From Alkalimarinus alittae (lineage in GTDB: Bacteria > Pseudomonadota > Gammaproteobacteria > Pseudomonadales > Oleiphilaceae): a DNA stretch of 64,000 nt. How positions within the stretch are numbered: the stretch's first letter is position 1; the number at the start of each line of letters is the position of its first letter. Location: the NCBI RefSeq assembly GCF_026016465.1, contig NZ_CP100390.1, positions 1,960,001 through 2,024,000 of the forward strand, in the 5' to 3' direction. The position numbers were made by a program, and so were the translations under genes. Of this stretch, positions 26,722 through 37,388 are shown one piece after another. The notes under the pieces were generated by a model. That model was not told where the DNA came from and did no database searches. It saw only the letters and a list, made by a program, of their open reading frames with translations.

Positions 26722-29700
26722 ATGATGCGCAAGCTTGCGGTTGCTCTATCACTAGTCAGCGTTTTAGGTGCTGGTGTTGTACAGGCTTTAGGACTGGGCG
26801 AGGCTTCGGTAGAGTCTACCCTTAATCAACCGCTCAAAGCTGAAATTGAATTGGTTAATATTCGAGACCTTGAAGATAATGAAATTCTTCCAGGCTTAGC
26901 ATCGCGAGAAGAATTCTTAAAAGCAGGTGTAGAAAGGATTTATTTTCTTTCAGATGTTCGCTTTGAAGTGCAACGCAATGAAAGCGGTAATATGGTGGTT
27001 CAATTAACAACCACTAAACCCGTGCGTGAACCATTTTTGAACTTCCTTGTAGAAGTTATTTGGCCAAGCGGCAGACTTCTAAGAGAATATGCGCTTCTTA
27101 TTGATCCCCCTATCTATGGCGAAGAGCCGATTGCACCTGTGCAGCAAGTTCAGTCTGCACCAACCCAATCAGTGAGTAGTCTTCCTGAAATTGAAGTGGT
27201 AGATGATGCGTCCTCTGTTCAGCAGGCTTACACGCCGGTTTCACGGTCATCAGCAAGTAGTCAGCAAAGGGGCGACGTATATGGCCCTACCACTAACAAC
27301 GATACTATGTGGGCAATTGCATTAGAGGTGCGACCTGATAGTTCAGTAACCGCTCAACAGACCATGTTAGCTATTCAAGACTTGAATCCAGACTCTTTTA
27401 TCAATGGTAATATTAATACCCTTAAGAAAGGTCAGGTTTTACGCTTGCCCAGTTTAAATGACATTAGGCAGCGATCAAAGCGAGATGCTGTTAGAGGTGT
27501 TATTGCGCAAAATAGAGCATTTGAAAACCGCACGTTAAATAAGAATGTTGTGGATGCATCGCCTTCGACCGAAGATTCAGGTGTGGCGGCTAGCGGAATG
27601 CCTACTTCATCGGCTGTAAATACGGGCGACGAACTCAAATTGGTGGTAGCCGAAAAATCTTCGTCAGAAAACCAAGCTGGCGCACACGCAGGTGAGGTGG
27701 GCAGTGAAGGGGCTTCTGACGCACTTAAAAATGATTTAGCAATAACCTTAGAGAAGCTTGATCAGGCAGGGCTGGAAAAGCAGGAATTAAATAGCAAAGT
27801 ACAAGATCTCGAAGAACAGTTAGAGACGTTGCAGCGCTTATTAACCTTAAAAGACGACCAGCTTGCGAACTTGCAAACACAAATGGGTAAAGAGGATGCA
27901 GTAGAGCCAGCCGTTAGTACAACTGTCGATGAATCAACAGTCGCTGAAGATTCAGTTGTCGAAGAGAACATGGCTGCTGTAGATGCTTTAAAAGACGGTA
28001 CGGTTACAGATGAAGCTGTTAAAGATGGAGCCGTTAATGACGAAGCTGTGGCCACAGAAAGTGACCTTGCAGAATCTGATGCTTCAGTAGAAGGTGCAGC
28101 GGCTATTAAGCCTGCATCAACTGAGACGGCGGGCATGGCGCCTGTTGCAGGTACGGCTAAACCAGACGCTGCTGTTAAGCCAAAAGCTAAGCCTGCACCG
28201 GTTGCACCTGCGGAAGAAAAGTTCACTATTCAGTCAGTTGTTGATTTAGTAATGAACAACCCGATGTATCAAATGATGGCGGCTGGGTTAGTGTTACTTT
28301 TACTGATTATCGTATGGGCAATGTCTCGTAGGAATGCGCAAAAAGAGCAAGAGTTCTTTGAAACGCGAAATGAACAGGGCGAAGAGCCTGGTGATATTTT
28401 TGATGCGGATGAGACGCTTGGGGCTGATGAGTTAGATGATACGCTTGTTGATCTCGAGGGGCGTGATGCGGCTGATACGGATGCCGTTCATCAAGCGCCT
28501 CAATCTGAAACAGAAGATGTCATTGCTGAGGCGGATATCTATATAGCGTATGGTCGCTTAGATCAGGCCGCCCAACTATTAGAAGGTGCTATCTCGTCTG
28601 AACCTCAGCGAACGGATATTAGAATTAAGTTATTAGAAGTCTATGCTGAGTCTAATGAAGTTGAGTCATTTGATAAGCAATTTAATGAAGTTGCGGCCCT
28701 GAATGACGACTATGCAATGGAGCAAGCTCAAGAAATCAGAAGTCGCTTAAGTGGTTCTGATGAGGCTGTATCTCTTGATGATTTAGAAAGTCAGTTGTTA
28801 TCTGGAAGTGATGAAGCGGCGGAGGTTGAAGAATTACCCGGTGATACTGGCTCAAGTGACGAAAAGGACGATGACTATAGCATTGATTTTGAGCCTACAA
28901 AGATAGAAACGCCAGAAAGCGATACTATTGATGGTGAGCTAAATGTAGATGAAGAATTAAGCGCTCTTGAGACTGATCTTGCTGCAGATGGTGTTCTCCA
29001 AGATGCGGCATTAGATGTTGAAGATGACCTCGATATTGATTTCAATATTGATGAAATTGATTTAGACGGCGATGATGTTTCTATTGAAGATGCAGATTCT
29101 GCTGCGCTTGACCTTGATGAGCTTAGCGTAGATACACCGCTGGACGATTCAGTAACGACTGATGAAGAGGTTAGCTTCGATTTAGATTTAGGTTTAGACG
29201 AAAGTGCTGATCTTGCTTCTACCCAATCCTCGGATGAAGATGGTCTTGATATTGATCTTGAGAGCATGGAGCTTGACGCAGAGCTTGATGAGGCGTTGGC
29301 GGGTGTTGATACCGATCTTGATGATATAGCGCTAGACTTAGATGAATCAGATAGTGATGATGCTGAAGATCTCGATATAGCAGTGGAAGATTTGGAAGAT
29401 GGTTTAAATCTTGATGACCTTGATCTTGAATTAGATAAAATTGACTCTGAATTAGACGATAACTTTGATGATGTCGAGTCTTCAGATAGCCCTGAAGTGA
29501 CCTCAGAAGAGTCAGAGCCATTGACTTCAGAATCAGCGCTAGAAGAGCTTGAAGGTATAGCTGATACGCTATCGTCAGATGATGATTTAGCGGCTGAAGA
29601 TGATCTTGGGTTAGATGAGAGCTTAGCGTTAGATGAAAGCTTGGATCTTGATGATGCTCTTGAGATAGAGGAATCACTCGAAATAGATGAAAGTCTAGAG

Positions 29701-30054
29701 TTGGATGAAGATCTAGAGCTAGATGAAAACTTAGCGTCAGTTGATGTAGATAAGGCTGATGATAAATTGGCAGAAGACACCATTGATACAAGCTTGGATA
29801 TCGATGATAGTGTGCTTGATATCGCGGCAGGCGCCGATGCTTCAGGTGAAGATTTTGAAGCAGATATTGCTGAAGATGAAGATTTCGATTTTCTTGCAGG
29901 CACCGATGAAGCAGCAACTAAGCTAGACCTCGCCAGAGCATATATCGATATGGGTGATGGTGATGGTGCTAAAGATATTTTAGAAGAAGTTGCGTTAGAA
30001 GGCAGTGATGAGCAAAAACAAGAAGCACAAGACCTTCTTAAAACGTTGGACTAA
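26722..30054 (+). CDS. fimV: FimV, polar peptidoglycan-binding hub protein
   Basis: FimV is an inner-membrane hub that binds peptidoglycan and organises type IV pilus assembly and polar signalling. The 1110-residue protein has a signal peptide, the FimV N-terminal domain (LGLGEASVESTLNQPLKAEIEL), a LysM-like domain (about residues 190-250), a coiled coil (about 345-385), one membrane helix (about 516-536), TPR-like helices (about 600-680), a very acidic Asp/Glu/Leu/Ser region (about 680-1055) and the conserved C-terminal TPR-like FimV domain (TKLDLARAYIDMGDGDGAK). It lies before truA as in Pseudomonas. ATG 26722 and 26725 are both possible. Confidence 0.95.
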   Translation: MMRKLAVALSLVSVLGAGVVQALGLGEASVESTLNQPLKAEIELVNIRDLEDNEILPGLASREEFLKAGVERIYFLSDVRFEVQRNESGNMVVQLTTTKPVREPFLNFLVEVIWPSGRLLREYALLIDPPIYGEEPIAPVQQVQSAPTQSVSSLPEIEVVDDASSVQQAYTPVSRSSASSQQRGDVYGPTTNNDTMWAIALEVRPDSSVTAQQTMLAIQDLNPDSFINGNINTLKKGQVLRLPSLNDIRQRSKRDAVRGVIAQNRAFENRTLNKNVVDASPSTEDSGVAASGMPTSSAVNTGDELKLVVAEKSSSENQAGAHAGEVGSEGASDALKNDLAITLEKLDQAGLEKQELNSKVQDLEEQLETLQRLLTLKDDQLANLQTQMGKEDAVEPAVSTTVDESTVAEDSVVEENMAAVDALKDGTVTDEAVKDGAVNDEAVATESDLAESDASVEGAAAIKPASTETAGMAPVAGTAKPDAAVKPKAKPAPVAPAEEKFTIQSVVDLVMNNPMYQMMAAGLVLLLLIIVWAMSRRNAQKEQEFFETRNEQGEEPGDIFDADETLGADELDDTLVDLEGRDAADTDAVHQAPQSETEDVIAEADIYIAYGRLDQAAQLLEGAISSEPQRTDIRIKLLEVYAESNEVESFDKQFNEVAALNDDYAMEQAQEIRSRLSGSDEAVSLDDLESQLLSGSDEAAEVEELPGDTGSSDEKDDDYSIDFEPTKIETPESDTIDGELNVDEELSALETDLAADGVLQDAALDVEDDLDIDFNIDEIDLDGDDVSIEDADSAALDLDELSVDTPLDDSVTTDEEVSFDLDLGLDESADLASTQSSDEDGLDIDLESMELDAELDEALAGVDTDLDDIALDLDESDSDDAEDLDIAVEDLEDGLNLDDLDLELDKIDSELDDNFDDVESSDSPEVTSEESEPLTSESALEELEGIADTLSSDDDLAAEDDLGLDESLALDESLDLDDALEIEESLEIDESLELDEDLELDENLASVDVDKADDKLAEDTIDTSLDIDDSVLDIAAGADASGEDFEADIAEDEDFDFLAGTDEAATKLDLARAYIDMGDGDGAKDILEEVALEGSDEQKQEAQDLLKTLD

Positions 30055-30067
30055 TGGTTCAAAAAAG

Positions 30068-30115
30068 GTAATCTATACTGATCAGGATAAACGGCCAGAT
30101 TAAGGTATAGATTAC
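30068..30115 (+). promoter_or_regulatory. Perfect 11-bp inverted repeat against the truA start
   Basis: GTAATCTATAC (30068-30078) pairs with GTATAGATTAC (30105-30115), and ATG of truA begins at 30119. In RNA the stem would cover the region where a ribosome site should be, and no clear ribosome site is visible. It might limit truA translation or end the fimV message; no T-run follows. Confidence 0.45.
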
Positions 30116-30118
30116 TTC

Positions 30119-30958
30119 ATGAGTTTAGAAAAATCAGACACGCCCGGAACCTTAATTGGCTCTGGGCGTGTTGCGTTAGTACTAGAGTATAATGGCAGTC
30201 AATATCATGGCTGGCAATCCCAGAAATCAGGCCTTCCCACAGTTCAGCAGCAGTTAGAAATTGCGCTATCTAAAGTTGCTAATCATCCTGTAGCAGTCGT
30301 CTGTGCAGGTAGAACTGATGCGGGTGTTCATGCCTCTCATCAAGTGATTCATTTTGATACCTCTGTGTCTCGTCCTTTCCGTTCTTGGGTAATGGGAGCG
30401 AATGCAAACTTGCCTAACGATATTTCGGTGCACTGGGTGGGTAATGTAACAGAGGCTTTTCATGCGCGTTTCTCCGCTAAAAGCCGGCGTTACCGGTATG
30501 TTATTTATAATAACCCTATTAGACCGGCACTCTATAACAAAGAAGTGACTTGGAACTATCGACCTTTAGATGAAAAGAAAATGGCTCGAGCCGCTGAAGT
30601 GCTAATAGGCGAGCATGATTTCTCATCCTTTAGGGCTGCAGGTTGTCAGGCTAAATCCCCGGTTCGTACAATCGAGTCTTTATCGGTAACCCGGTTTTGT
30701 GATTTTATTGTTATCGATATTCAGGCGAATGCATTTCTGCATCATATGGTGCGTAATATTTCGGGTGTACTCATGTCGATCGGAGCGGGTATTCAGCACG
30801 AAGGATGGGCTGAAGAGGTTTTACAGGCAAAAGACCGGGCTGAAGGGGGGGTTACAGCACCGCCATTTGGGCTTTATTTTATTGATGTAGGGTACGAAGT
30901 CGGTGAAATTCCCGTGTTAGGGTTAGGGCCTTCTTTTATTAAACCTTATTATTTGTAG
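30119..30958 (+). CDS. truA: tRNA pseudouridine(38-40) synthase
   Basis: TruA converts uridines 38-40 in the anticodon stem of tRNAs to pseudouridine. The 279-residue protein has the catalytic Asp67 in AGRTDAGVHA, the RRYRYVIYN block and the HHMVRNISG block near the C-terminus. The first about 17 residues precede the conserved opening RVALVLEYNGSQYHGWQ, so the exact start is uncertain. It follows fimV, the usual order. Confidence 0.97.
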   Translation: MSLEKSDTPGTLIGSGRVALVLEYNGSQYHGWQSQKSGLPTVQQQLEIALSKVANHPVAVVCAGRTDAGVHASHQVIHFDTSVSRPFRSWVMGANANLPNDISVHWVGNVTEAFHARFSAKSRRYRYVIYNNPIRPALYNKEVTWNYRPLDEKKMARAAEVLIGEHDFSSFRAAGCQAKSPVRTIESLSVTRFCDFIVIDIQANAFLHHMVRNISGVLMSIGAGIQHEGWAEEVLQAKDRAEGGVTAPPFGLYFIDVGYEVGEIPVLGLGPSFIKPYYL

Positions 30959-31038
30959 ATTTAATGCGCATTGAGAACGGTGCATGTTAAGTTATAGCGC
31001 TAATTAAGCTCAGTATTCTTTAATATGGAATAGGTTAC

Positions 31039-31671
31039 ATGATTCGAACGCGTGTAAAGATTTGTGGTATTACAAGGGTAGTTGACGGTGTTACGGCTGC
31101 AGAAGTTGGCGCAGATGCATTAGGCTTTGTTTTTTTCGAGAAGAGTCCCAGATATGTTAGCATAGAGTGTGCTGCTGAGATCTGTCGCAATATTCCTCCT
31201 TTTGTAACAAAGGTTGGCCTTTTTGTTGATGCCAGCGAAGAAATGGTCAGGGATGTTATCGAAAACGTCAATATTGATCTTTTACAGTTTCATGGCGATG
31301 AAAGCCCTGAGTTTTGTCAGAAATTTAATCTTCCTTACATAAAAGCGATTCGAGCTAAATGCAAAGAAAGTATTCTTGAAGCCATGCAGGCTCACTCTAA
31401 TGCGCTTGGTATGTTGATTGATAGCTATGTACCGGGCGTGCCAGGGGGGACAGGCAGCACGTTTGATTGGCAGCTCGTGCCCTCAGAGTATCGGTCTAAG
31501 ATTATATTGGCCGGTGGATTAAACTGCGCAAACATCGTTGATGCCATTAAGACTATTAGGCCATATGCGGTTGATATAAGTGGCGGTGTAGAGAGCAGTA
31601 AGGGAATAAAAGATCGTGAAAAGATTTATCAATTTATGAAAGAGGTGGCAAGTGCCGACAAAATATACTGA
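31039..31671 (+). CDS. trpF: Phosphoribosylanthranilate isomerase
   Basis: TrpF isomerises phosphoribosylanthranilate in tryptophan synthesis. The 210-residue TIM-barrel protein has the catalytic Cys in VKICGIT, the LLQFHGDE motif and the catalytic Asp in [14 protein letters not shown], followed by [10 protein letters not shown]. The last 20 bases overlap the start of trpB, indicating translational coupling. The gene is the monofunctional form, unlike the TrpCF fusion of enteric bacteria. Confidence 0.97.
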   Translation: MIRTRVKICGITRVVDGVTAAEVGADALGFVFFEKSPRYVSIECAAEICRNIPPFVTKVGLFVDASEEMVRDVIENVNIDLLQFHGDESPEFCQKFNLPYIKAIRAKCKESILEAMQAHSNALGMLIDSYVPGVPGGTGSTFDWQLVPSEYRSKIILAGGLNCANIVDAIKTIRPYAVDISGGVESSKGIKDREKIYQFMKEVASADKIY

Positions 31672-32872
31672 TGACATGCTCCGGGCAATACCGGATGCAA
31701 CCGGACATTTTGGAGAGTTTGGTGGGCGGTTTGTGTCTGAAACACTGATGCCTTCTCTTCTTCAGTTAGAAGAACAATACAACATACTCAAAAATGACCC
31801 AAAGTTCCAAGAAGAGTTTTACCGTGATTTGGCCGATTATGTGGGGCGTCCGTCGCCGCTTTACTTTGCAGAAAGACTCACCAACAAGGTGGGTGGCGCA
31901 AAAATATATTTAAAGCGTGAAGACTTAAACCATACTGGTGCGCATAAAGTTAATAACACCATTGGTCAGGCTCTATTGGCTAAACATTTAGGTAAGCCTA
32001 GAATTATCGCCGAAACAGGTGCGGGTCAGCATGGCGTAGCAACCGCTACGGTAGCTGCTCGACTTGGTCTTGAGTGTACTGTGTTTATGGGCGCTGAAGA
32101 TGTGCAGCGTCAGGCACAAAATGTTTATCGTATGAAACTTTTGGGTGCGACTGTTGTGCCCGTCGAAAGCGGCACGCGTACGCTTAAAGATGCCATGAAC
32201 GAAGCTATGCGTGATTGGGTGACGAATGTAGATAATACCTTTTATATTATAGGTACTGTAGCAGGTCCTCATCCTTACCCTATGTTGGTCAGAGACTTCC
32301 AGACGGTTATTGGAAAAGAAGCTAAACAACAATGTTTAGATAAAGAGGGGCGCTTACCTGATGCATTAGTGGCTTGTGTAGGAGGCGGTTCAAATGCCAT
32401 TGGGCTATTTTATCCGTTTATCGGCGATGAGTCCGTTAAAATGTACGGCGTAGAAGCAGCAGGTCATGGTTTAGAAACAGGCGAGCATGCGGCGCCATTA
32501 TGCGCGGGCGAACCGGGTGTTCTACATGGCAATCGTACTTACTTGATGTCTGATGATAATGGCCAGATTAGTGCTACTCACTCAGTATCTGCGGGGCTTG
32601 ATTACCCGGGGGTAGGGCCAGAGCATAGTTGGTTGAAAGACGAAGGTCGTGCTGAATATGTGGCTATTACCGATCAGGAAGCACTTGACGCATTTCGTAC
32701 ATTAACGCGAGCAGAAGGAATAATACCTGCGTTAGAGTCCAGTCATGCTATTGCTTACAGCATGAAACTGGCGAAAGAAATGGATAAAGATCAAATTATC
32801 ATCGTTAACTTGTCGGGACGTGGTGATAAAGACATGCATACTATTGCTGCCATCGATGGCATAACCGTATAA
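31652..32872 (+). CDS. trpB: Tryptophan synthase beta chain
   Basis: TrpB condenses indole with serine using pyridoxal phosphate. The start is GTG 31652, with AGAGG at 31642-31646 inside the end of trpF. The 406-residue protein has the PLP lysine in [27 protein letters not shown], the phosphate-binding [10 protein letters not shown] and the C-terminal LSGRGDKD. It forms an alpha2-beta2 complex with TrpA, encoded 21 bases downstream. Placement of trpBA between trpF and accD differs from Pseudomonas, where trpBA are elsewhere. Confidence 0.98.
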   Translation: MPTKYTDDMLRAIPDATGHFGEFGGRFVSETLMPSLLQLEEQYNILKNDPKFQEEFYRDLADYVGRPSPLYFAERLTNKVGGAKIYLKREDLNHTGAHKVNNTIGQALLAKHLGKPRIIAETGAGQHGVATATVAARLGLECTVFMGAEDVQRQAQNVYRMKLLGATVVPVESGTRTLKDAMNEAMRDWVTNVDNTFYIIGTVAGPHPYPMLVRDFQTVIGKEAKQQCLDKEGRLPDALVACVGGGSNAIGLFYPFIGDESVKMYGVEAAGHGLETGEHAAPLCAGEPGVLHGNRTYLMSDDNGQISATHSVSAGLDYPGVGPEHSWLKDEGRAEYVAITDQEALDAFRTLTRAEGIIPALESSHAIAYSMKLAKEMDKDQIIIVNLSGRGDKDMHTIAAIDGITV

Positions 32873-32893
32873 ATTTTATTTAGGGATGTTCAA

Positions 32894-33697
32894 ATGAGTA
32901 GAATTAAAGCTGTTATGGCACAATTGAAGGGTGACGGAAAAAGTGCGTTGATTCCTTATATTACTGGCGGAGACCCTGTGCCTGGGCTAACCGTCGAGTT
33001 GATGCATGAGTTGGTGAAGGGGGGGGCTGACATTATTGAGTTAGGTATTCCGTTTTCTGACCCGATGGCAGACGGTCCTGTTATTCAGTTGGCCTGCGAA
33101 AGAGCGTTAAAACACAATGTAACGCTTGATGATATTTTCTCGATGGTCGCTGATTTTCGTAAAACAAATACCACAACGCCTGTTGTGTTAATGGGTTACT
33201 TAAACCCCATTATTAAAATGGGATATGCTGTATTTACGCGTAAAGCTGTTGAGGTCGGTGTTGATGGTGTGTTAGTGGTAGACCTTCCGCCAGAGGAAGG
33301 TCATCAACTACTTCAAGAGATGAAGCGTCATAACCTCGACTCCGTCTATTTGATTGCTCCGACCACAACAGATGACCGTATTAAGGCTATTTGTAATGCA
33401 AGCTCAGGCTATGTTTACTATGTATCCGTTAAGGGGGTTACGGGGTCTGCAAGCCTTGATGTAGACAGTGTTGCAGATAAACTTGCCGTAATACGAAGTA
33501 TTAGTGATATCCCCGTCGGTGTTGGCTTTGGCATCAAGGATGCTGCGTCAGCCGCCGCTGTTGCGAACGTTGCAGATGGCGTTATAGTAGGGAGTGTATT
33601 GGTCAATACTATTGCCGAGAATGAAGGCAATAATGAGCAAATTAAATCTAAAATATACAATATAATCTCATCAATGCGTCAAGCAATGGATGCCTGA
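32894..33697 (+). CDS. trpA: Tryptophan synthase alpha chain
   Basis: TrpA cleaves indole-3-glycerol phosphate to indole, which passes by tunnel to TrpB. The 267-residue TIM barrel shows the catalytic Glu in IIELGIPFSDPMADGPVIQ and Asp in the same stretch, VDLPPEE, and the phosphate loops GVTG and GFGIKD. Length and order after trpB are standard. A ribosome site (AGGGATG) precedes ATG 32894. Confidence 0.98.
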   Translation: MSRIKAVMAQLKGDGKSALIPYITGGDPVPGLTVELMHELVKGGADIIELGIPFSDPMADGPVIQLACERALKHNVTLDDIFSMVADFRKTNTTTPVVLMGYLNPIIKMGYAVFTRKAVEVGVDGVLVVDLPPEEGHQLLQEMKRHNLDSVYLIAPTTTDDRIKAICNASSGYVYYVSVKGVTGSASLDVDSVADKLAVIRSISDIPVGVGFGIKDAASAAAVANVADGVIVGSVLVNTIAENEGNNEQIKSKIYNIISSMRQAMDA

Positions 33698-33759
33698 GTG
33701 GTTGCCTCAAAATGAGTGTTAGTGATGTTGGTTAACGGTATTTTAAAAGGAGTAGGTTG

Positions 33760-34647
33760 GTGAGCAGTTGGCTTGATAAAATTGTACCCAGTGTTATTCG
33801 GTCTGAATCCTCACAAAAAAGTACTGTGCCTGAAGGGTTATGGAAAAAATGTCCAAAGTGCGAAAGCGTTTTATATCGGCCAGAGCTTGAGAAAAACCTA
33901 GATGTTTGCCCTAAATGCCAACATCACATGAGACTTACTGCAAGAAGTAGAATTGATATCTTCCTTGACCCAAAGGGGCGAGTAGAGATTGCAAACGACT
34001 TGGCCCCACAAGACCGCTTAAAATTTAAAGACAGTAAAAAGTATAAAGATCGTCTAATTGCAAACCAAAAAGCAACCGGCGAAAAAGATGCTTTAGTGTG
34101 TTTTCAGGGGACGGTATTACAAATCCCCGTTGTGGTTGTGGCGTTTGAATTTAAGTTTCTAGGCGGCTCTATGGGGGCTGTTGTAGGTGAGAAGTTTGTA
34201 AGGGCTGCTCAGGTTTCTATGGAGCAAGGTATTCCATTGGTCTGCTTCAGTGCCAGTGGTGGTGCTAGAATGCAAGAGGCGCTTGCCTCGTTAATGCAGA
34301 TGGCTAAAACGGCCGCGGTGTTAGAGCGAATGAAGTCAATGGGCATTCCCTTTATCTCAGTGTTAACAGACCCTGTTTTTGGAGGTGTTTCAGCCAGTCT
34401 TGCCATGTTGGGTGACGTAAATGTTGCAGAGCCTAATGCATTGATCGGGTTTGCTGGCCCAAGAGTTATCGAGCAGACGGTTAGAGAGAAACTTCCAGAG
34501 GGTTTTCAGCGTAGTGAGTTTCTTTTAGAACATGGTGTTATTGACATGATTCTTCCAAGGCAACAGTTAAGAACTCGTTTAGCGTCCTTATTATCGAAGT
34601 TAACGGGACAATCACACCCTGAGGATGACGATTTAGACAATGACTAA
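33760..34647 (+). CDS. accD: Acetyl-CoA carboxylase carboxyltransferase beta subunit
   Basis: AccD with AccA transfers the carboxyl group from biotin to acetyl-CoA, the first step in fatty-acid synthesis. AAGGAG at 33747-33752 favours GTG 33760 over the in-frame TTG just before. The protein (about 295 residues) has the N-terminal four-Cys zinc site (KKCPKCES...DVCPKCQHH) and the crotonase-type motifs [12 protein letters not shown] and [10 protein letters not shown]. The end overlaps folC by eight bases. Confidence 0.97.
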   Translation: MSSWLDKIVPSVIRSESSQKSTVPEGLWKKCPKCESVLYRPELEKNLDVCPKCQHHMRLTARSRIDIFLDPKGRVEIANDLAPQDRLKFKDSKKYKDRLIANQKATGEKDALVCFQGTVLQIPVVVVAFEFKFLGGSMGAVVGEKFVRAAQVSMEQGIPLVCFSASGGARMQEALASLMQMAKTAAVLERMKSMGIPFISVLTDPVFGGVSASLAMLGDVNVAEPNALIGFAGPRVIEQTVREKLPEGFQRSEFLLEHGVIDMILPRQQLRTRLASLLSKLTGQSHPEDDDLDND

Positions 34648-35947
34648 GTCCTATCAAGACGAGTTACAACAGTGGTTGACTTTAATAGAGCAAAATCATC
34701 CTTCTGATATTGAAATGGGGTTAGACAGAACTCTCACAGTTTACACTAGGCTCAGGAAGGGGCGACTTGCAAAGCAAGTAGTGCTGGTCGCAGGTACAAA
34801 TGGTAAAGGTTCCACTATCGCGGTGCTTGAACGGTTGTTATTAGAGGCCGGTCTAAGTGTTGGGGTTTATAGTTCACCCCATATTCATATCTATAATGAA
34901 CGTATCAGAATTAATGGCGAGCTTATAGATGATAAACGTCTTGTAGAAAGCTTTCAGGTCGTCGAAAAAGCGCGCCGCACAACACCTTTAACGTATTTTG
35001 AATGTGGTACTCTCGGTGCACTTTACTGCCTTGAGCGGGCGCGGCTAGATGTCGTTTTGCTCGAGGTAGGCCTAGGTGGACGGCTTGACGCGGTAAATAT
35101 TGTCGATCCAGATCTTTCTATTATCACATCGGTTGATATTGACCATGTTGAGTGGCTAGGCGACAACCGAGAAAGTATCGGTTTTGAAAAGGCCGGAATC
35201 TTTCGACAGGGTGTGCCTGCTATATATGGCGGCGATAATCCACCAGAAAGCGTTATTCAACAAGCTAACGCTCAAAATATAGATCTTCATATACATGACA
35301 CCCACTTTGGCTTAAGGAATCAGCCGAGCGAAGCAGTTGCAGACTATAGCTGGGTGTTCGATACCCAGCCTTCTCAAAGTGCACAGAGAGTAGTCGGTTA
35401 TTTGCGTGATCAAACGGGCTCAACTAAAGAGATTTTAATGCCCTATAGCTTGTTGCCAGAAAGTAATATATTAACGGCTATTCAAGCAATGGCGTGTCTT
35501 GGTCATCTTACTAATGACACTCACATTTTAAAAGCGTTAGATGGTTTTGCGGTTAAGGGGCGGTTTGAGGTTTATGGCAGCCAACCGCTAGTGCTTTTAG
35601 ATGTAGGTCATAACCCCCATGCTGCCAGGTTTTTATCTCGTCGACTGTCAGAGATAAAAGGGGGGAGGCCTGTTTATGCGGTGTTTTCAGTACTTACAGA
35701 TAAAGATGTTAATGGCATTGTTGAAGGATTGAACGGCCAAATAGATCATTGGTATATTGCTCCGCTCGCATGTCCGCGTGCAATGAAATTGCCAGAAATT
35801 TGCAATGCGCTCAGCAACAATCAACAGCAGTTTACAGAGTATGATGGGCTTAACAATGCTTTTAATGAGGCAGTTAACGTTGCAAAAGAAAGTGACGGAA
35901 TTGTAATGTGCTTTGGCTCCTTTCATGTTGTTTCTGATATAAACTGA
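34640..35947 (+). CDS. folC: Dihydrofolate synthase / folylpolyglutamate synthase
   Basis: FolC adds glutamate to dihydropteroate and to folates. The 435-residue protein has the P-loop [10 protein letters not shown] (about residues 53-62), the Mur-ligase central domain motif [28 protein letters not shown] and the C-terminal [15 protein letters not shown] lies inside the end of accD, so translation is probably coupled. The accD-folC-dedD-cvpA-purF order is classic for gammaproteobacteria. Confidence 0.97.
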   Translation: MTKSYQDELQQWLTLIEQNHPSDIEMGLDRTLTVYTRLRKGRLAKQVVLVAGTNGKGSTIAVLERLLLEAGLSVGVYSSPHIHIYNERIRINGELIDDKRLVESFQVVEKARRTTPLTYFECGTLGALYCLERARLDVVLLEVGLGGRLDAVNIVDPDLSIITSVDIDHVEWLGDNRESIGFEKAGIFRQGVPAIYGGDNPPESVIQQANAQNIDLHIHDTHFGLRNQPSEAVADYSWVFDTQPSQSAQRVVGYLRDQTGSTKEILMPYSLLPESNILTAIQAMACLGHLTNDTHILKALDGFAVKGRFEVYGSQPLVLLDVGHNPHAARFLSRRLSEIKGGRPVYAVFSVLTDKDVNGIVEGLNGQIDHWYIAPLACPRAMKLPEICNALSNNQQQFTEYDGLNNAFNEAVNVAKESDGIVMCFGSFHVVSDIN

Positions 35948-35990
35948 CTCATTATTCGATTTAACGCGTTATAGGTGAAAGAGAATTAAA

Positions 35991-36650
35991 ATGGATGGAT
36001 TAAAGCAAAGAGTTGTAGGCGCACTAGTTATTGTATCGCTTGCAGTTATTTTTCTACCGATGATTTTTGATGAGCCACATCAGCCATCAAAAACACAGCT
36101 TATCCCAATACCTGTTCAATCAGAGTTGCCGGTTATTACTTTAAATTCGCCTCAAAAACCGAAATTTAAGCTCATTGAGCCTTCATCTGATAACAAACCT
36201 ATAGAGCGTTCAGTCGTAAGCTCAGTAGAAAGTGATCAAACGCCTGTTCAGGTAGTAAACCAAACTGCAGTTTCGCATAACGCCTCTACTACGCCTGAAA
36301 TAGAACAAACGAGTGCCAGTGATAAGCCGGCCGAAAGCAGCAAGCCTTTAGAAGTAAAGCCACAGGTTGTGGATGCAAAGCCAGCCTCTACTGTGTTTAA
36401 AGAGAAGGAGCTCAGTAATGTTTGGATGGTTCAGCTTGGAACCTTCGGTAATCATAAAAATGCTTTCAACCTTCGAGATACCTTAAATAAAGATGGTTTT
36501 GACGGGCACACAACCAAAGTAGACAAAGACGGTAAGCCGTTAATTAGAGTGTTTAGTGGGCCTTATGCTGATAAAGGGTATGCTGATAAAATCAAAAAAC
36601 AGCTCGATAAAAAGTATAAGCTTAAAACACTTGTAGTTCATTTTAAGTAA
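35991..36650 (+). CDS. dedD: DedD, SPOR-domain septal protein
   Basis: DedD is an inner-membrane cell-division protein whose SPOR domain binds denuded septal peptidoglycan. The 219-residue protein starts MDGLKQRVVGALVIVSLAV with one membrane helix (about residues 9-26), has a long Pro/Ser/Lys-rich linker, and ends in a SPOR domain (about residues 142-219; WMVQLGTFGNHKNAFNLRD, PLIRVFSGPY). Length is the same as in E. coli. Position after folC and before cvpA is the conserved one. Confidence 0.95.
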   Translation: MDGLKQRVVGALVIVSLAVIFLPMIFDEPHQPSKTQLIPIPVQSELPVITLNSPQKPKFKLIEPSSDNKPIERSVVSSVESDQTPVQVVNQTAVSHNASTTPEIEQTSASDKPAESSKPLEVKPQVVDAKPASTVFKEKELSNVWMVQLGTFGNHKNAFNLRDTLNKDGFDGHTTKVDKDGKPLIRVFSGPYADKGYADKIKKQLDKKYKLKTLVVHFK

Positions 36651-36687
36651 TGAAGGCAAAACATAGAGCAACAAGTTTTGATTGTCG

Positions 36688-36716
36688 TTGGTTATGTTTA
36701 TTTTCTTTGTTAGAAT
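36688..36716 (+). promoter_or_regulatory. Candidate sigma70 promoter upstream of cvpA
   Basis: TTGGTT (36688-36693) and TAGAAT (36711-36716) are separated by 17 bases, and cvpA starts 38 bases after the -10 box. The match is partial, and no PurR-like palindrome was noticed nearby. Confidence 0.4.
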
Positions 36717-36754
36717 GCGCGCCATCGAAACCTATCATTAGATGAACCACATTT

Positions 36755-37243
36755 ATGTTTAATTGGGCAGACTGGTCAATCATAGCGATCATTTCATTAT
36801 CTAGCCTTTTCAGTTTGAAACGAGGCTTTGTCAAAGAAGCCTTATCTCTAGTGACATGGGTAGCCGCATTCATTATTGCGCGTACGTTTAACCCTAATTT
36901 ACAGACTCTTCTTATCGATGTTATTGATACCGTCGTTTTTCGTGCAGTGGCTGCGTTTGCAATATTATTTATAGGTACACTGATCGTGGGTGCCATTATT
37001 AATAACCTAATCGGTTTACTGGTCAAAATAACGGGATTATCGACAACTGATCGCCTTTTAGGTGTTATTTTTGGCGTAGCTAGAGGCGTCATAATCGTGG
37101 TTGTCACGATAGCATTACTCAGGGTGACGCCTGTAGTTGAAGATACTTGGTGGAGAGACTCAGTCATGATCTCGAAACTCCAAGTGTTAGAGCAATGGTC
37201 AAGATCAATGTTTGAAGATCAATTTTCTGTTTTTACGAGTTAG
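36755..37243 (+). CDS. cvpA: CvpA family membrane protein
   Basis: CvpA is an inner-membrane protein first described as needed for colicin V production and later linked to envelope stress and bile resistance; its molecular job is unclear. This 162-residue protein has four hydrophobic segments, an opening FNWADWSIIAIISLSSLFSL and the SLKRGFVKEALSL loop of the family. It precedes purF by 145 bases, the conserved arrangement. Confidence 0.94.
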   Translation: MFNWADWSIIAIISLSSLFSLKRGFVKEALSLVTWVAAFIIARTFNPNLQTLLIDVIDTVVFRAVAAFAILFIGTLIVGAIINNLIGLLVKITGLSTTDRLLGVIFGVARGVIIVVVTIALLRVTPVVEDTWWRDSVMISKLQVLEQWSRSMFEDQFSVFTS

Positions 37244-37388
37244 GGTGTAAATACGAAGTTAGTATGATGGTTTTCGCTTTTTTAGATTAAATTTGTTTTG
37301 TTTAGACTAAAATAGTACACAGCTCCATCACCCAAAACCTGTTAAGATTTACTTTATATCTTGTTTATGCCCTAGTGAGGTAGCTTTA

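Noticed and set aside
28875-29917. Long minus-strand frames (342 and 232 codons) inside fimV
   Set aside because: They are mirror images of the acidic Asp/Glu/Leu/Ser-coding region of fimV, with Ser-rich or His/Leu-rich low-complexity products and no ribosome site of note.
30959-31038. Tryptophan attenuator before trpF
   Set aside because: No tandem Trp codons or competing hairpins were seen in the 80-base gap.
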